Shown one piece after another: positions 48,189 through 60,396 of a DNA stretch of 64,000 nt (positions are counted from its first letter, which is position 1; each line of letters starts with the position of its first letter). The DNA lies in the NCBI GenBank assembly GCA_030760725.1, contig JASWHV010000008.1, forward strand, positions 29,484,720-29,548,719, written 5' to 3'. The notes beneath the pieces were generated by a model, which was given only the letters and a program-made list of their open reading frames with translations, was not told the origin of the DNA and ran no database searches. A program made the translations under genes and the position numbers. This DNA comes from Neostapfia colusana (Eukaryota > Streptophyta > Magnoliopsida > Poales > Poaceae).

Positions 48189-49715
48189 TGTGAGACCTAT
48201 GTGTGCTGAATACATTGGCAATTAGGATAAAAGTTAGCATTAACATTCAAAGTTTTGAATATTGCCAAAACATTCTTCTGTGAGGTCCGGAGCTTGTTTT
48301 TAGGGAGCTCCCGTGAAGTTCAACTCGTAGAACTGCAGCGTCTTGTTTTTGCTTTTAACTCGCAATGTTTCAAACTTGCTTTATGGGAAGGTTTTCTTAG
48401 TATTAATTTGCTAAGTTTTTGGTGTGTTTTGGTGGTTATGGCTGTTATCATTTGATATGGTTTGCAACATGCTTATGTGACGTGCTCATGTAAGGTGTTG
48501 TGGTTTTCGAACTAACGTGAGTCAAGTAGAGGACTTGTGCTTGGAAGAATTGGTTGTTTGTTCATGTGCAGGTGTTGCTTGAGTTCAAGACATGGCTGGT
48601 GACGGGATCCTTGGACTAGTCTCAGGGAGGAGATGAGGTTCCAACAACCAAGTTCGGGAGGAGCTGTGGTTGAGTTGATCGGGAGGTCGTGCAGCATGTT
48701 TGGATCAAGGGCAGTGCATATGAAGGTTGCGTGTACGTCATTGGAAGGTGTTTGCATGTGTGCAAGGAGTGCATGGACGTGGCAACATTGTTCCAAGGCG
48801 TGATGAAGAGAAGTGGACGTAAAGAATTGGTCGGAAAAGTCCAACTGGCTGGATTGTGTACTCAGGCTGAGGCTGAGTCGGATATGGCTCAAATATGGAA
48901 TATTTGAGTTGGTTATGATAGGATTTCATGCTAGGCACGAAGTTGAGTTGTTTTAGAAATGTTTAGGACGTTCTTAAGGTGTTTGGATGTCTTACGATTG
49001 CTTCTATCTGCGATTAGGAGAGTTCTGAGCAGTTATGGTAAGTTAGCATACGAGTCCAATTAGGAGTAGGAGTCCTAGATTGGATTGTTTAGCCTGAGGG
49101 CTGGCTATAAAAGCAAGTGAGGCCAGATCTCTTGTGGGTAGAGAACTTTGGGCTGTTCCTCTTGTGTTTCTATTGAATAAAGTTCATAGTTTCGAGGAGC
49201 TTTTGTGCCTTGTTCGTCCGAATTGTTTTTCGTCAAGTTTTTCTCGCCGAGTTTCTGGACAGACCGATGTTGCTTCGTTGTTTCGTTCATAACTCGAGTT
49301 TTACAGATCCGATTGACGTGATTCTTTTTGGGTTGTCTTCACAACTCAATTATCTATCATCTGTGAAATTTTCACGAGCTTCGGATCTGTAGTTTTTGAG
49401 ATACACGAGTTTCTTTGCAGCATTGCAGATCTGTTTTATATCGGGTAGAACAGATTGATCTTCGTTTAATGTTTTGATTGTATCTCAAGTTTTACTTCGT
49501 GTTTTCAAGTGATTCTTGTTGCATTAGATCCGTGAATTGATTCTCCACCTCTCTACTTGATTTGTCACGGTTGAGCACGTTTGAAAACATTTGCACACAC
49601 AGTTTCTTTAACCGATTGATTTTTGCTGAGGGGTTTTTGTTGTTTCCGCTGCGAAAAGTTTTAATCTACCATTCACCCCCCTCTGGTAGCTTTTCACGTG
49701 CTCTTCGATCCTACA
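48189..49715 (+). repeat. Copia 3' LTR, 1,527 bp
   Basis: Pairs with 31381-32909 along its length with about 44 substitutions and a few one- to three-base indels counted by eye. TATA box at 49105-49113 and AATAAA at 49176-49181 are kept. Followed by TSD GTATC. Confidence 0.95.
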
Positions 49716-49720
49716 GTATC

Positions 49721-51867
49721 GCTGTAGACCCGAGTAAGATCACTCAAGTGCTGAATTGGAAGTCACCGAGAACTGTTCACGAGGTACGGAGTTTCCTCGG
49801 ACTCGCGGGATATTATCGGAGGTTCATTCCGAACTTCTCGAAGATTGCCAAGCCGATGACGGAGCTGCTGAAGAAGGCTACCAAATATGTTTGGAGTCCA
49901 ACATGTGAAGCAGCATTCAAGGCTTTAGTTAAGCATCTAACATCAGCACCGGTTTTGACGCAGCCAGACACAACAGCCGTTCGATGTGTACTGCGATGCA
50001 TCCGGCATCGGGCTTGGATGTGTGCTGATGCAAGACCGAAGAGTGGTCGCGTATGGATCACGGCAGCTTAGAAATCATGAGCAAAATTATCCAACTCACG
50101 ACTTGGAGCTCGCTGCCGTGGTACTCGCACTCAAAATGTGGAGGCACTACCTACTCGGTAATATCGTACATTTATATACCGACCACAAAAGCCTCAAGTA
50201 CATATTCACTCAGAAGGAGCTGAACATGAGGTAGCGAAGATGGTTAGAATTGATAAAGGATTACGAAATAGAGATCCATTATCATCCGGGCAAGGCAAAC
50301 ATAGTGGCAGATGCGCTGAGCCGCAAGTCACACGTCAACAATGTCCATCACACCGTTGGAAGAGAGCGAACCACCACTACATGTGATTCCACACGGAGCT
50401 CTCTACAACCTAGCTTTGATCCCCACCATCCGTGAAGAGATAGCGGCAGCTCAGAAACATGACAAGGGCATGTTGCATTTGCGGAGACGTGTAGACAGTG
50501 GGGAGTTGAAATGTTTCCGGAAGGACGGAGACGGCGTCCTATGGTTCAAGGACCTGATCGTCGTACCCCGTAACCCGGAGCTACCGAAGAAATTTTTTGA
50601 TGAGGCTCACTTATCAAAATTTTCTATTCACCCCGGGAGCAACAAAATGTATCAAGAACTCAGAAGCAAGTTTTGGTGGACACGGATGAAGCGGGAGACC
50701 GCAAAGTACGTGTCCGAGTGTGATACATGTCGAAGGGTGATGGCAGATCATATGCGGAAACCGGGACTGCTACAACCACTGGATGTTCCTGCCTGGAAGT
50801 GGGAGGATGTGAGCATGGACTTCATCGTCGGTTTACCCACCACCTTTCAGAAACATGATTCTGTGTGGATGATCGTCGACCGACTCACCAAAGTTGCCCA
50901 TTTCATCCCGGTCAACACCAACTACAACGCCAAGAAGTACGCTGAACTGTACATCTCACGGATCCTATGCTTGTACGCCGTACCCCGTACCATCATATCA
51001 GATTGGGGCACTTTATTTGTGTCCCGTTTTTGGGAGCAGCTGCATGCTGCATTGGGGACGAAGCTGATCCGTAGTTCAGCATACCACCCGCAAACGGATG
51101 GGCAAACCGAGCGGGTAAATCAGATCCTAGAAGATATGCTACGAGCTTGCGCTATCAACCACGGCAAGAATTGGGATGATCACTTGCCGTTAGCCGAGTT
51201 CTCGTACAACAATGGGTACCAAGCCAGCATAAATATGGCGCCCTACGAGGCACTATTCGGGAGGAAATGCCGCAGACCACTGAAATGGTGTGAGTGTGGC
51301 GAAAGGGTCACCTTCGGGATTGACCTTGTCAACAACGCGGAAGAAAAGGTTCGACTGATTCAAGCGAACCTAAAAGCCGCCCGATCCCGTCAGAAACAGT
51401 ATGCGGACCGGAGAAGATGCCCATTACAATTCGAAGTCGGGGATCACGTATATCTACGTGTGTCTCCAATGAAAGGCGTAAACAGATTCGGGGTGAGAGG
51501 AAAGTTGGCACCCCGATTCATCGGTCCATTCCAGATTTCCGAAAGATGTGGATCGGTAACATACCGGCTGAAATTACCAGAAGCACTTTCCGGTGTGCAC
51601 GACGTCTTCCACATTTCCCAGCTGAGAAAGTGTCTCAAGCTATCAACTACCATTCAGCTGGAGAACATTGAAGAACTGCAACCGCATCTCACCTATCGGG
51701 AGGAACCGGTTCAGATCACTGATGAGAACGCCCGAACCACACGCAACCGCACGTTGTGGTTCTACAAAGTTCTATGGAGTAATCACTCTGTGGACGAAGT
51801 GACATGGGAGAGCGAAGGATTTCTTCGTGCTAACTACCCCGACTTTTTCACGTCGCATATCCGGTAA
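49721..51867 (+). pseudogene. pol: A1 pol, second part: RT end, RNase H, integrase, chromodomain
   Basis: Resumes in the same codon register as 31380 ([11 protein letters not shown]). RT connection [18 protein letters not shown]; a two-base loss near 49975 shifts frame; RNase H ([24 protein letters not shown]) with a TAG at 50232; another shift near 50335; then an open frame 50341-51867. This has the integrase zinc finger (HLSKFSIH, CDTC), core residues D (MDFIVG), D (SDWG, where B3 has SDRG) and E (QTERVNQILED), the PHFI-type C-terminal part (KLAPRFIGPF) and a chromodomain (NRTLWFYKVLWSNH, VTWESEGFL). The chromodomain marks the chromovirus branch. Confidence 0.92.
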
Positions 51868-51920
51868 TTTTCCACCGTCCTCTCTCCCATTTTCACCTTA
51901 TAATCTCGGGACGAGATTCT

Positions 51921-51936
51921 TTTAAGGGGGGAGGAA
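51921..51936 (+). other. A1 polypurine tract
   Basis: TTTAAGGGGGGAGGAA directly before TGTAAGGG. It follows the pol stop by about 50 bases. Confidence 0.9.
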
Positions 51937-54900
51937 TGTAAGGGCCTCAGTTTTTGACACATGTTTGAAGTGTCATCACCACACACACACACCTCATTTG
52001 AAGAAAGTTGATAAACACATTTGAAGAGCAAGTAACCACCATCAACATGCTCACTTGTGAACAAACTCACATATGGCAAAAGTGGTATTTCCCACATGTG
52101 ATATACAGGGGCTGGGCATATGAAAACTCCTACATAGTGCTAGGAATGTCCATGCCAAGTTTCACCCAAATTCAAAACCTTTTTGAGGTCATTTTTGGTA
52201 TGGCTAGAAAAAGGGCAGTTTGAACTCAAATTCAAATTCAAACTGTTTTGATCCCATGAATTCAAAAGTGGGAGGCATATTCTTACTCAGCACATTTTTG
52301 TGAGCTCACACACCAATTTTCACTCCATTTAGAGTTGATCTTGACATGAGCTAAGTGGGGGAAATTCAAACTTTATTTGAATTTCAAACTGAACATGTGC
52401 TGAAATTCATTCAAACCAAACCCAATTTGAATGCTAACCAATTCAAATGGTTCCAGGGTAGAAAATTCAAATCACCAGGGCTTTGTGGGAACTACTGTTT
52501 ACAACAGTGAATAGGAGTTAATCTCAGAGGTTAAAAATGAAAATGGGACCCACATGTCAGCCACTGGGATGATTCAACCGACTGAGACTTTCTCACTCGA
52601 GCTGCAGCTGCGATCGCCACCGAGGGAGGCCGCCGAGCCAGCAGCTGCTTGGCCACGCGCGGGCCCGAGTCGGTTCAGAGCCTTCTTAAGGCGTTCTTCC
52701 CCCTCCTCGGCCGAAGCCCTCGCCATCTTCTCCCCGCAAGAACACAGCACCGGGAAACTTTCTTCCGCCGCTCAGAACCGATTGGAAAGCTCCGATCACA
52801 GCCTCCCCGTCTCTTTCAGAGCTACGGCAAGGCACTAGAAACCCTCCTCGTTCTTCCCCGTTGCTAGAACTCAGCTAAAACCCGGCGATCTCGGCTATAC
52901 CGAGAGTTCAATTCGGTGACCTAAAACCGCCGCACTTGGGCTCCCGTGGACAGCCCAACCGGGAGGTTGTCACGCCCGAGCCAAGGCACCCTTGGACGTG
53001 CTGGTGATCGGTGCTGCTCACCCCCGAGCCACAGCCCGAGCGCTTGCTCACCGGCTGCGAATTTCCAGTTTTCCCCTTTCTGGGTACAGACCGACCTTCG
53101 GGTGCGGTTCTGTCGAATTCATACTCTAGAAAGGATTAGAGGGCCTCAATCCGCTCCCACACAAACTAGACACAGTAGCGCACAAGTTGCCTTCACAACC
53201 TTTGGCCTGAGAACCTCTGTACCCGGCATATTTCGAAGTTACCGACGGCGGAGCATGCGGGTACCATCGGGCGCATGGTGAGGGACTACTTCGGACCTCT
53301 CCCGAGCTGCCCTGAGTCCATGCCGAGGTTCCTGAGGTACCACTGATGCATTCCGGGCGTTTGCTCGGTCAGTTGGGATGCTAGGGAAGTCGCCCGACAC
53401 GGCCGAAGTCTTTCCGAAGCCGCCGCTTGTCGCTGACCCTGTACCGGTCGTTGTCATGACGAGCTGAGCCCGGAATCATGTTCTCCGAGTGAAAGTAGGC
53501 AGGGGCGGCCGGAATCGTGAAGTTTGGAGCTCCAAAGAGGCTGCCGGCGAGCTCTCCGGCGAGGTATCTCGGCGGCAGAGCGCGGGCGGCGAGAGTTAGA
53601 CGAAGGGGGTGGACCCCAGCTGTCAGCGGCAGATATTTTAAATCAGGATCAGGCTGAGGCTGGGATCTGATGTGCTGGCATGCAAAAACCCTGTAGGCCT
53701 CAGTGTGCTGACGCCTCCGCGCCCAACACGTGTCCCCGCGGGCCCCCGGCAGATTTGAACTTTTCCCCGATTTTCAGATTTCATTCAAACTTCAAATCCT
53801 CATAACTTGGGCTAGGGAACTCCAAATCGAGTGAACCAAATTTTGTTAGATTCAGCTCTCTGAGTACTTTCCAACAAATCAAGTTTCACTTCATGAAAAT
53901 CTTTATTGCTCCAGAATTAATTCCTCAAAATTTAAACTGTTTGGAATTTTAACTGGAGAATCTCTTGGAGGAAAATTCTGAAATTTTGCTGGGATGTTCA
54001 ACAAAATCTCCCTGAACTACTATAAAATTTTCAGATCTATTTGAGCTCATTTGATCCACCTAATGGTGTGATTAGTGAAAGTCTAGTTTTCAGAAAGTCA
54101 TAGTTTGTTTCATGAAAATCCTTAGAACACCCTAAAAGCCTTCAATTAAGGTCAAGTATATGATTAATTGTGGAGGGCTCAAATGAGCTTTGCTGCAACT
54201 AAAACTTGACCAAGTCTCTGTTTATGTTGTAACCAAGCCACAGTAAAAGTTTCACAGTCATTGGGTCGGTCTAGTAAGAGTTATAGACTTCACAAGTTTA
54301 AATTCAATTAAATGCATTTAAATTAATACATATACTTGTATATCATGTAGTCGCTAAGGTCGAGGAGGAACCCGAAGTACTAGACTTCGTTACTCCAGAG
54401 GAGCAGCTAGCCTACGACCAAGAGCAGCAAGGCAAGCTCCGGTTTGCATTAACCTTTTACAAGTTTTTATTGTTTTGAGCACATACTTGAATACCTTATT
54501 CCTTGCATTAGAGTCTTGTTTGGAAACCCAACTGCATAGCCAAAAAAACCATGGGTTGGGTTTAGGATTGCAAACCCCGTTAGCTATTGCGATGCTAAGA
54601 TAGGGTAGGATTTGGTACATGTCGAGTAGTTGGAACTACTCGCGAGCATAGGTTAGAGGCACTCGACTCGGGTAGAGATAGCACATGATACACATGGCAA
54701 GAAAAATGAGACCGAGCGGAGAGTAAGGGCAGCAGGACTTTGGGGCCTGTGTGCTATAGCTCCGCTTGTGTCGATTGAGGGCCGAGCCGTGTGCGGGCCT
54801 GTTGAACAAGCTAGAACAGTACTGAAGACCTACCGGCTATATGAGAACCGGAAACCGATGTAACTCGGGTAGCTGGGTATTGAGGCATTGCCCGTCGTTC

Positions 54901-55837
54901 AGAGGGTAGGTTGAGAGCTTGAGGTGTAAATCGGCTGGCGGCACTGAGATGCGCGTGCAGAGACCTCTTGCTCGGGACGATGGGACCGGTTCAATATTTG
55001 GCTGACGGGTGAAAGGTGGTTGCGTACGGCGTCCGTGATGGTTGCTGTAGGCAACATCGAGTACGGGCGTACGTGATGGGTTACTCGGGTAACCCTGCAG
55101 GTGTAAATTGATTATAATCGCCGTCCCTCACGGTCAGTGAGTACCACTTGTTCACTGTACGGTGACGTAGAAAGAACAGGCTAGTTACATGTTAAAATGT
55201 TGCTGATTGAAAGACGGACTTGATTGTTAATGATTTTCTGTAGTCTAGAGCTAATTAAAGTTCCTTTCAACTTTGGGCAAGTTACACGAGAGAAATGCGT
55301 TTCTTGTTTGATTGCGGCTCTCTCATGTGCCTTAGCGTAAGGTTCTCCACAACCTGCTGCTAAAATTTGAAAGTAAGGTCCCAATAATTAGGTGAGTCCT
55401 TTGCAAATGGTTTTACCTCATGTACCCATCACCCCTCATGTAGAAGTTCCATGATTAGGTGAGACAGGTCAGACTTGCTGAGCCTTCATGCTCACTGCTT
55501 GTCTTTGAAGCTTTTGCAGGGTTCTATGAGGAAGGGACTCCCGAGGAGGAGACGGAACCCCAGGAGGGAAACCCCGTCGAGTTGGAGTCGTGCACGCCGC
55601 CGTGTTAGTGTGCGTGTGTGCTAGCAAGGACACGTTCACGGGCTGAACGTGAACTTGATGCGTAGTCTATGCCCGTGAGTGTAGACTGGAACTATTTTGA
55701 TGTAAAAATGTTCATACACCACTTTATGTAATAAAAGTTTTGCTTCCGCTTTGTACCTTTGATGTGTGTTATCCGGTGCTGTGCAACGCAGCACCCCTCA
55801 GCGTGATCCTGGCTCGACAAGACCCTCAGCGTGATCA
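51937..55837 (+). repeat. A1 3' LTR, 3,901 bp, altered end
   Basis: Matches 22258-26281 but lacks about 123 bp near 54079 and has a different last part: after GGCTCGACAAGACC the expected GTGGGGTCGTGTCA is replaced by CTCAGCGTGATCA, a repeat of a word that occurs about 30 bases earlier (55797). It is nevertheless followed by the TSD TGTTC. A short (CA)n run lies at 51978-51991. Confidence 0.9.
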
Positions 55838-55842
55838 TGTTC

Positions 55843-58177
55843 ATGCCAACCTTAGTGAACTACAATTCCAATTATAGCTCATAGAGTTTTCATGAGTTTT
55901 CCTAGTATTTGTGGAGCTAAGATTTGTCCAGAACTGAATTTCCATGTTTTGGAAATTCTCTGAAAATGTTTCTGTATTCAATTGAACACAACACATTCAA
56001 ATCTGAATTGCCCTGATCAAATCAACTCCAAATGGTCTGAAACTTTTACAGGGGTTCACTAACATCCAAAAGAATATTCTGGCAAAATTTGAGAATTTTT
56101 GGATGAACCAAACTCCCTCTAAAATTCTTTTGCTGAAAATCTTAAAGAATTTTCTAGAATTAAATAATGGGTTTCATACAAATTGGGTTGCATATTTGGA
56201 TAGAGCTATGCAAGATGAATCCAACCCAATTTGAATCACTAAATTTGGAGCTCCTAGCAAAAGTTATGAGGTTCTAAATTTGGGAAATTCTGGAATTTGA
56301 ATTAACCGGGAAAAGTTCAAATTCCTGACAGCGGATCCGGCCCACACGTGTCACCCCCTCGGCTACACCACACGGGGCCACAGGACTGTTCTCCGCATTG
56401 TCACAGATGATCCAGTGCAACAGAAAATCCCCACACTGTTTACTGAGCGACTGACGAGCGGGCCCGTCCACTTGTCTTCTTCCTCGCGCTCCCGCGCCCG
56501 CCCGCCGCTGGGCTCGCCGGAGCCACGCTGATCCTTGCCGTCCAGCCAACTCCTGTGCTCTCCCTCGCCGTCAGGGCCTAAATTCATGCGCTGAACATGA
56601 TGCACCATATTCCCTGGCCGGCGGTGGCACTAACCTAGTCGGCGAAGGTGCAGCGGCTCGGGATCACTTCGGCTATGTCACCCGGCCAACTTAGCCTGCC
56701 AAAACCTCGGTGGAAGGGCTATACAGCACCGGGGGATCCCAGGGAAGGTCGACAGGGCCATGCAAAGGCTCGGGGAAGGCTCTAACCTAGCTGTCACCGT
56801 GAGCCCGATCCTTCCCACCATAACCGCGGTTGGAAAAAAAAGAAAATACGTCGGCTACAGCCATGATCAAGCTAGGGTTGCGAAGTAAACTTGGGCGCCA
56901 TTAAGTCTAGCTCCTGTGAGTGCAGTTTGATGGGCTCTAAGCAAATAGAAGTTGCGAATTTGTAGATTTCGTACCAGAATGTGGTTCGGCACCGGCCGAG
57001 AGTAAATTGCGAATTACGCCGGCGAGGATCAGTCACTTGGTCCAAGCTTTGGGGTCGAGCAGCGTGGAGCCTTGGTGCGTCCAAAACCGCTCTTGCTCGT
57101 GACAAGTTCTCTGTCGAGCTGTCCACGAGAGCACCTTTGCTCGGTTCTTCCCGGCCGCCGCGAAGAACACAGTTTCTCGGGTTGCGGTGGCTCAGTTCGA
57201 CTGGAAATGGTGTGTGTGGATTGTGAGAAGTCCTGTGGTGGTGTTTGGTGAGTTGCCGAGGCTTTCCCGCGAGATGAAATCGCTCCCGAGCGGTTGACCA
57301 TGGCGGCTGCTCCTCGGAGTTCTAGCGCGCAAGAGGGCGGGGGCTGGGGTTCTTCTCGGTGCTGTGGCGAGCTGGGGCACGGCTGAGAGTTAATACTCCC
57401 CACGAGGAGCTTGCCAGCACGAGAGGGGGGAGCAGGAGCTGCCGCCCGGTGCTTCTCGGTGGCCCACGGTGGAAGCGAGGTTGCTTCATGTGGTGGAGAG
57501 AAAACAGAGACCAACCACTGTGATATTTCTCCATTTAACCACCTCTATGACATGTGGGCCCCACTGGTCAGTACCCCCTCATCTCTCAAAAGATCCCCAA
57601 AACATTGTAAGTGATCAATTCAAATGTTTGGAGTCTCAAACTGAGCCACATTTGTATAGTTGGACAAATTTCCCCCAAATCCAAATGTGTATGTGAATTC
57701 TTTGCACCTTTGAATCCTTTTTAGAAACATGGTAGCAAACCTTTTCAAAAATTACTGAAACTTTTCCTACCCACTAGTTTGGACCTAAGGAATCCAAATA
57801 TACCATTTGATTCTTGTGTTAACTGCTGCAACCAAGAGTTTGAATACAACAGTTTTGAATCACCATTATATCCTCCCCTCATTTGAATTTTGAGTTGGGC
57901 ATTTAGTTCAAATTCTGATTTTCAAACCCTCCCCTTGCACTTGAGTACTTCAACTCGGTGGTCTTAATCCAACTAGGGTCCAACCATGCAAATGACTCTA
58001 AGTTGGTTTTAGAACAACCTCTCATGTGTTATCATATGTGTAGAAAGTTTGAACCAATCCCCTTTCGATGGAGGTTACTTGCTCTTCACAATTCTTCACA
58101 AGATATTCACAATAAAAACTGTGGTGTTGTGAGGTGATGAAAAGTTTTTGCAAGTCACTTTTCTTGGGCTTTTGCGT
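55843..58177 (-). repeat. B3 3' LTR, part 2
   Basis: Continues the B LTR after the A1 insertion and follows 12150-14457. The last 100 bases (about 58065-58177) differ from B2 and contain an A-like stretch (GGTTACTTGCTCTTCA). The terminal bases are decayed: CGCAAAAG in place of TGTAAAGG in element sense. Confidence 0.8.
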
Positions 58178-58196
58178 CCCTCCCCCCTTAAAAGAA
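58178..58196 (-). other. B3 polypurine tract
   Basis: Element sense TTCTTTTAAGGGGGGAGGGA, almost the same as the A1 and B2 tracts, between pol and LTR. Confidence 0.85.
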
Positions 58197-58242
58197 TCTC
58201 GTCCCAAGATTACAAAAGAAGAGACAGCGATGTAATAGGGAC

Positions 58243-60396
58243 TTACCCGCGCTGAAATGCCATGAACTCCGGGTAATTTGAGCGAAGGAATTCCTCGCTC
58301 TCCCATGTCCCTTCTTCGGCGGTGTGGTTGCTCCAGAGTATATTGTAGAACCACAACGTTCGGCTACACGTGGTTCGGGCTTTCTCATCAATAATTGCCA
58401 CCGGATATTCATCATATGTCAAATCCGGTTGCAACTCGCAGATGTCTCCAGTAGGAACAGCAGTTGTATGCTTCAGGCATTTTCGCAGTTGTGAAACATG
58501 GAAAACATCATGGACACCCGCAAGAGATGCCGGCAGCTCCAGTCTATACACCGCTGGTCCACACTTTTCGGTGATAGCATAGGGTCCAATGAAACGGGGA
58601 GCGAGTTTCCCCTTCACAGCGAACCGGTGTACGCCCTTCATCGGAGACACGCGGAGGTATACTTGTTCCCCGACGTCAAAGTGCAGCGGTCTACGCCTCT
58701 TATCAGCGTAGCTCTTTTGCCGGGATTGAGAGAACTTCAAGTTAGCTTGAATCGTCCGAACATGCTCTTCGGCGTCGTTCACCACATCAACCCCGAATGT
58801 GACCCTTTCCCCGGACTCGCACCAGTATAATGGGGTGCGGCATTTGCGACTGTAGAGAGCTTCGTAGGGGGCCATCTTGATACTCGCCTGACAGCCGTTG
58901 TTGTACGAGAATTCCGCCAACGGTAGGTGATCATCCCAGTTCCTAATATGGTGGATGGCACATGCTCTCAACATGTCTTCCAGAACTTGATTTACCCTCT
59001 ATGTTTGGCCATCTGTCTGAAGGTGGTAAGCGGAGCTTCTAATCAGTTTAGTACCCAAAGCAGCATGCAACTGCTCCCAAAAGCGAGATACAAACAATGC
59101 ACCTCGATCTGAGACTATGGTCTTGGGTACGCCATGCAAGCATAGGATTCTGGCAATATACAACTCCGCATATCTATTGGCATGGAAATGTGTATGCACG
59201 GGAATGAAGTGAGCTGACTTGGTTAACCGGTCAACGATCACCCAAATGGAATCATGCTTGTTGGAAGTTAGGGGAAATCCCACAATGAAATCCATGCTCA
59301 CATCCTCCCATTTCCATGCTGGAATTTTCAGGGGTTGCAACAGCCCTGACTTCCTCATATGATCTGCCTTCACTCGTCTACACGTATCGCACTCGGATAC
59401 ATACTTCGCTACCTCCCGCTTCATCCGTGTCCACCAAAATTTCTTTTTCAAATCCTTGTACATCTTGTTGCTACCCGGATGAATGGAGTACTTAGACAAG
59501 TGAGCTTCATCGAGGATCTTCTTTCTCAGCTCCATATCCCGGGGTACGACTATGCGGTCATTGAACCACAGCATCCCCTCCTCATCCTTCAAGAAACATT
59601 TGATCTCCCCATTGTCTATCCGTCTCCGGAGGTGTGCCATGCCCTTATCAACCTTCTGAGCTGCAATGATGTCCTCCCTAATAGTGGGGATGAGGGCAAG
59701 GTTGTACAGCGATCCATAAGGAACCAAGTATAAACTCGGCTCTTCCTCCACCACCGGGATAATGGTGAGGTTACGAACATGTGACTTCCGACTCAGCGCG
59801 TCGGCAACCACATTTGCCTTGCCGGGGTGGTAATGAATCTCGATTTCATAATCTTTGATCAGTTCTAACCACCTCCTTTGCCTCATGTTCAGCTCCTTCT
59901 GGGTGAAAATGTATTTCAAGCTCTTGTGGTCGGTGTAGAGATGCACCAAATTCCCCAGGAGATAGTGCCTCCACATTTTCAGCGCCAAAACCACTGCAGC
60001 AAGCTCAAGATCATGAGTCGGATAATGCTGCTCATGGTTCCGAAGTTGGCGTGACCCATAGGCGACCACATGTCCTTACTGCATCAACACGCAGCCGAGC
60101 CCAATACCGGACGCGTCACAATACACGTCGAAGGGCTTGGTTGTATCCGGTTGAGCTAAGACCGGGGCTGTTGTGAGATGCTTCAATAATGCTTGGAATG
60201 CTCCTTCACACGCCGTGTTCCAAACATATTTCGTTCCCTTCTTCAGCAATTCTGTCATCGGCTTAGCGAGCTTGGAGAAGCTTGGGATGAATCTCCGATA
60301 GTATCCCGCTAAACCGAGGAAGCTTCTGACTTCATGAACTGAAGTGGGAGCTTTCCATTTCAGCACTTGCTCTATCTTGCTTGGGTCAACCGCAAT
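58243..60396 (-). pseudogene. pol: B3 pol: RT end, RNase H, integrase, chromodomain, two stops
   Basis: A single minus-strand frame from 60396 to 58243 with only two in-frame stops, near 60075 (between the RNase H words GLGCVLMQ and VVAYGSRQ) and near 58997 (in the integrase word TDGQT-RVNQ, where Glu is expected at the catalytic position). It carries [42 protein letters not shown], the zinc finger [36 protein letters not shown] and the chromodomain NILWSNH/TWESEEFL. It is the least damaged pol in the window after A1's integrase. The upstream RT, protease and gag are beyond the A3 insertion. Confidence 0.9.

Larger units (their letters stand above)
31381..49715 (+). mobile_element. Ty1/copia element, SIRE/Maximus-like, with A2 nested in gag
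   Basis: TSD GTATC at 31376-31380 and 49716-49720. LTRs of 1,529 and 1,527 bp, PBS, gag, protease, integrase, RT and RNase H in copia order, PPT. Without A2 and its duplicated site it is about 9.5 kb. By eye the LTRs differ at about 44 substitutions. The lineage call rests on size, the long gag tail, the GGGGGAG tracts and RT/RNase H style, and is less certain than the superfamily. Confidence 0.92.
22258..55837 (+). mobile_element. Family-A Tekay/Del-type chromovirus A1 with copia element nested in pol
   Basis: Flanked by the 5-bp duplication TGTTC (22253-22257 and 55838-55842). Order: 5' LTR, degenerate PBS, leader, ORF0, gag-pol, [copia 31381-49720], rest of pol with chromodomain, PPT, 3' LTR. 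Without the passenger and its duplicated site the element is about 15.2 kb. The gag-pol frame has several stops and frameshifts, so it is not autonomous now. Clade call is from the gag type, FIDD RT, integrase style and C-terminal chromodomain. Confidence 0.9.
20426..60396 (-). mobile_element. Family-B element B3, split by A1 and cut by A3
   Basis: Its 3' LTR is 20426-22257 plus 55843-58177, with PPT at 58178-58196 and pol from 58243 to 60396. At 60397 an A-family LTR interrupts pol and the remainder lies beyond the right edge. It sits inside the A0 LTR; the five bases before it are ATTCC (20421-20425), which should recur after the 5' LTR outside the window. A1 entered its LTR with TSD TGTTC. 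Confidence 0.8.

Noticed and set aside
51978..51991. (CA)n microsatellite
   Set aside because: Short run, a minor length difference from the 5' LTR; noted only inside the LTR entry.
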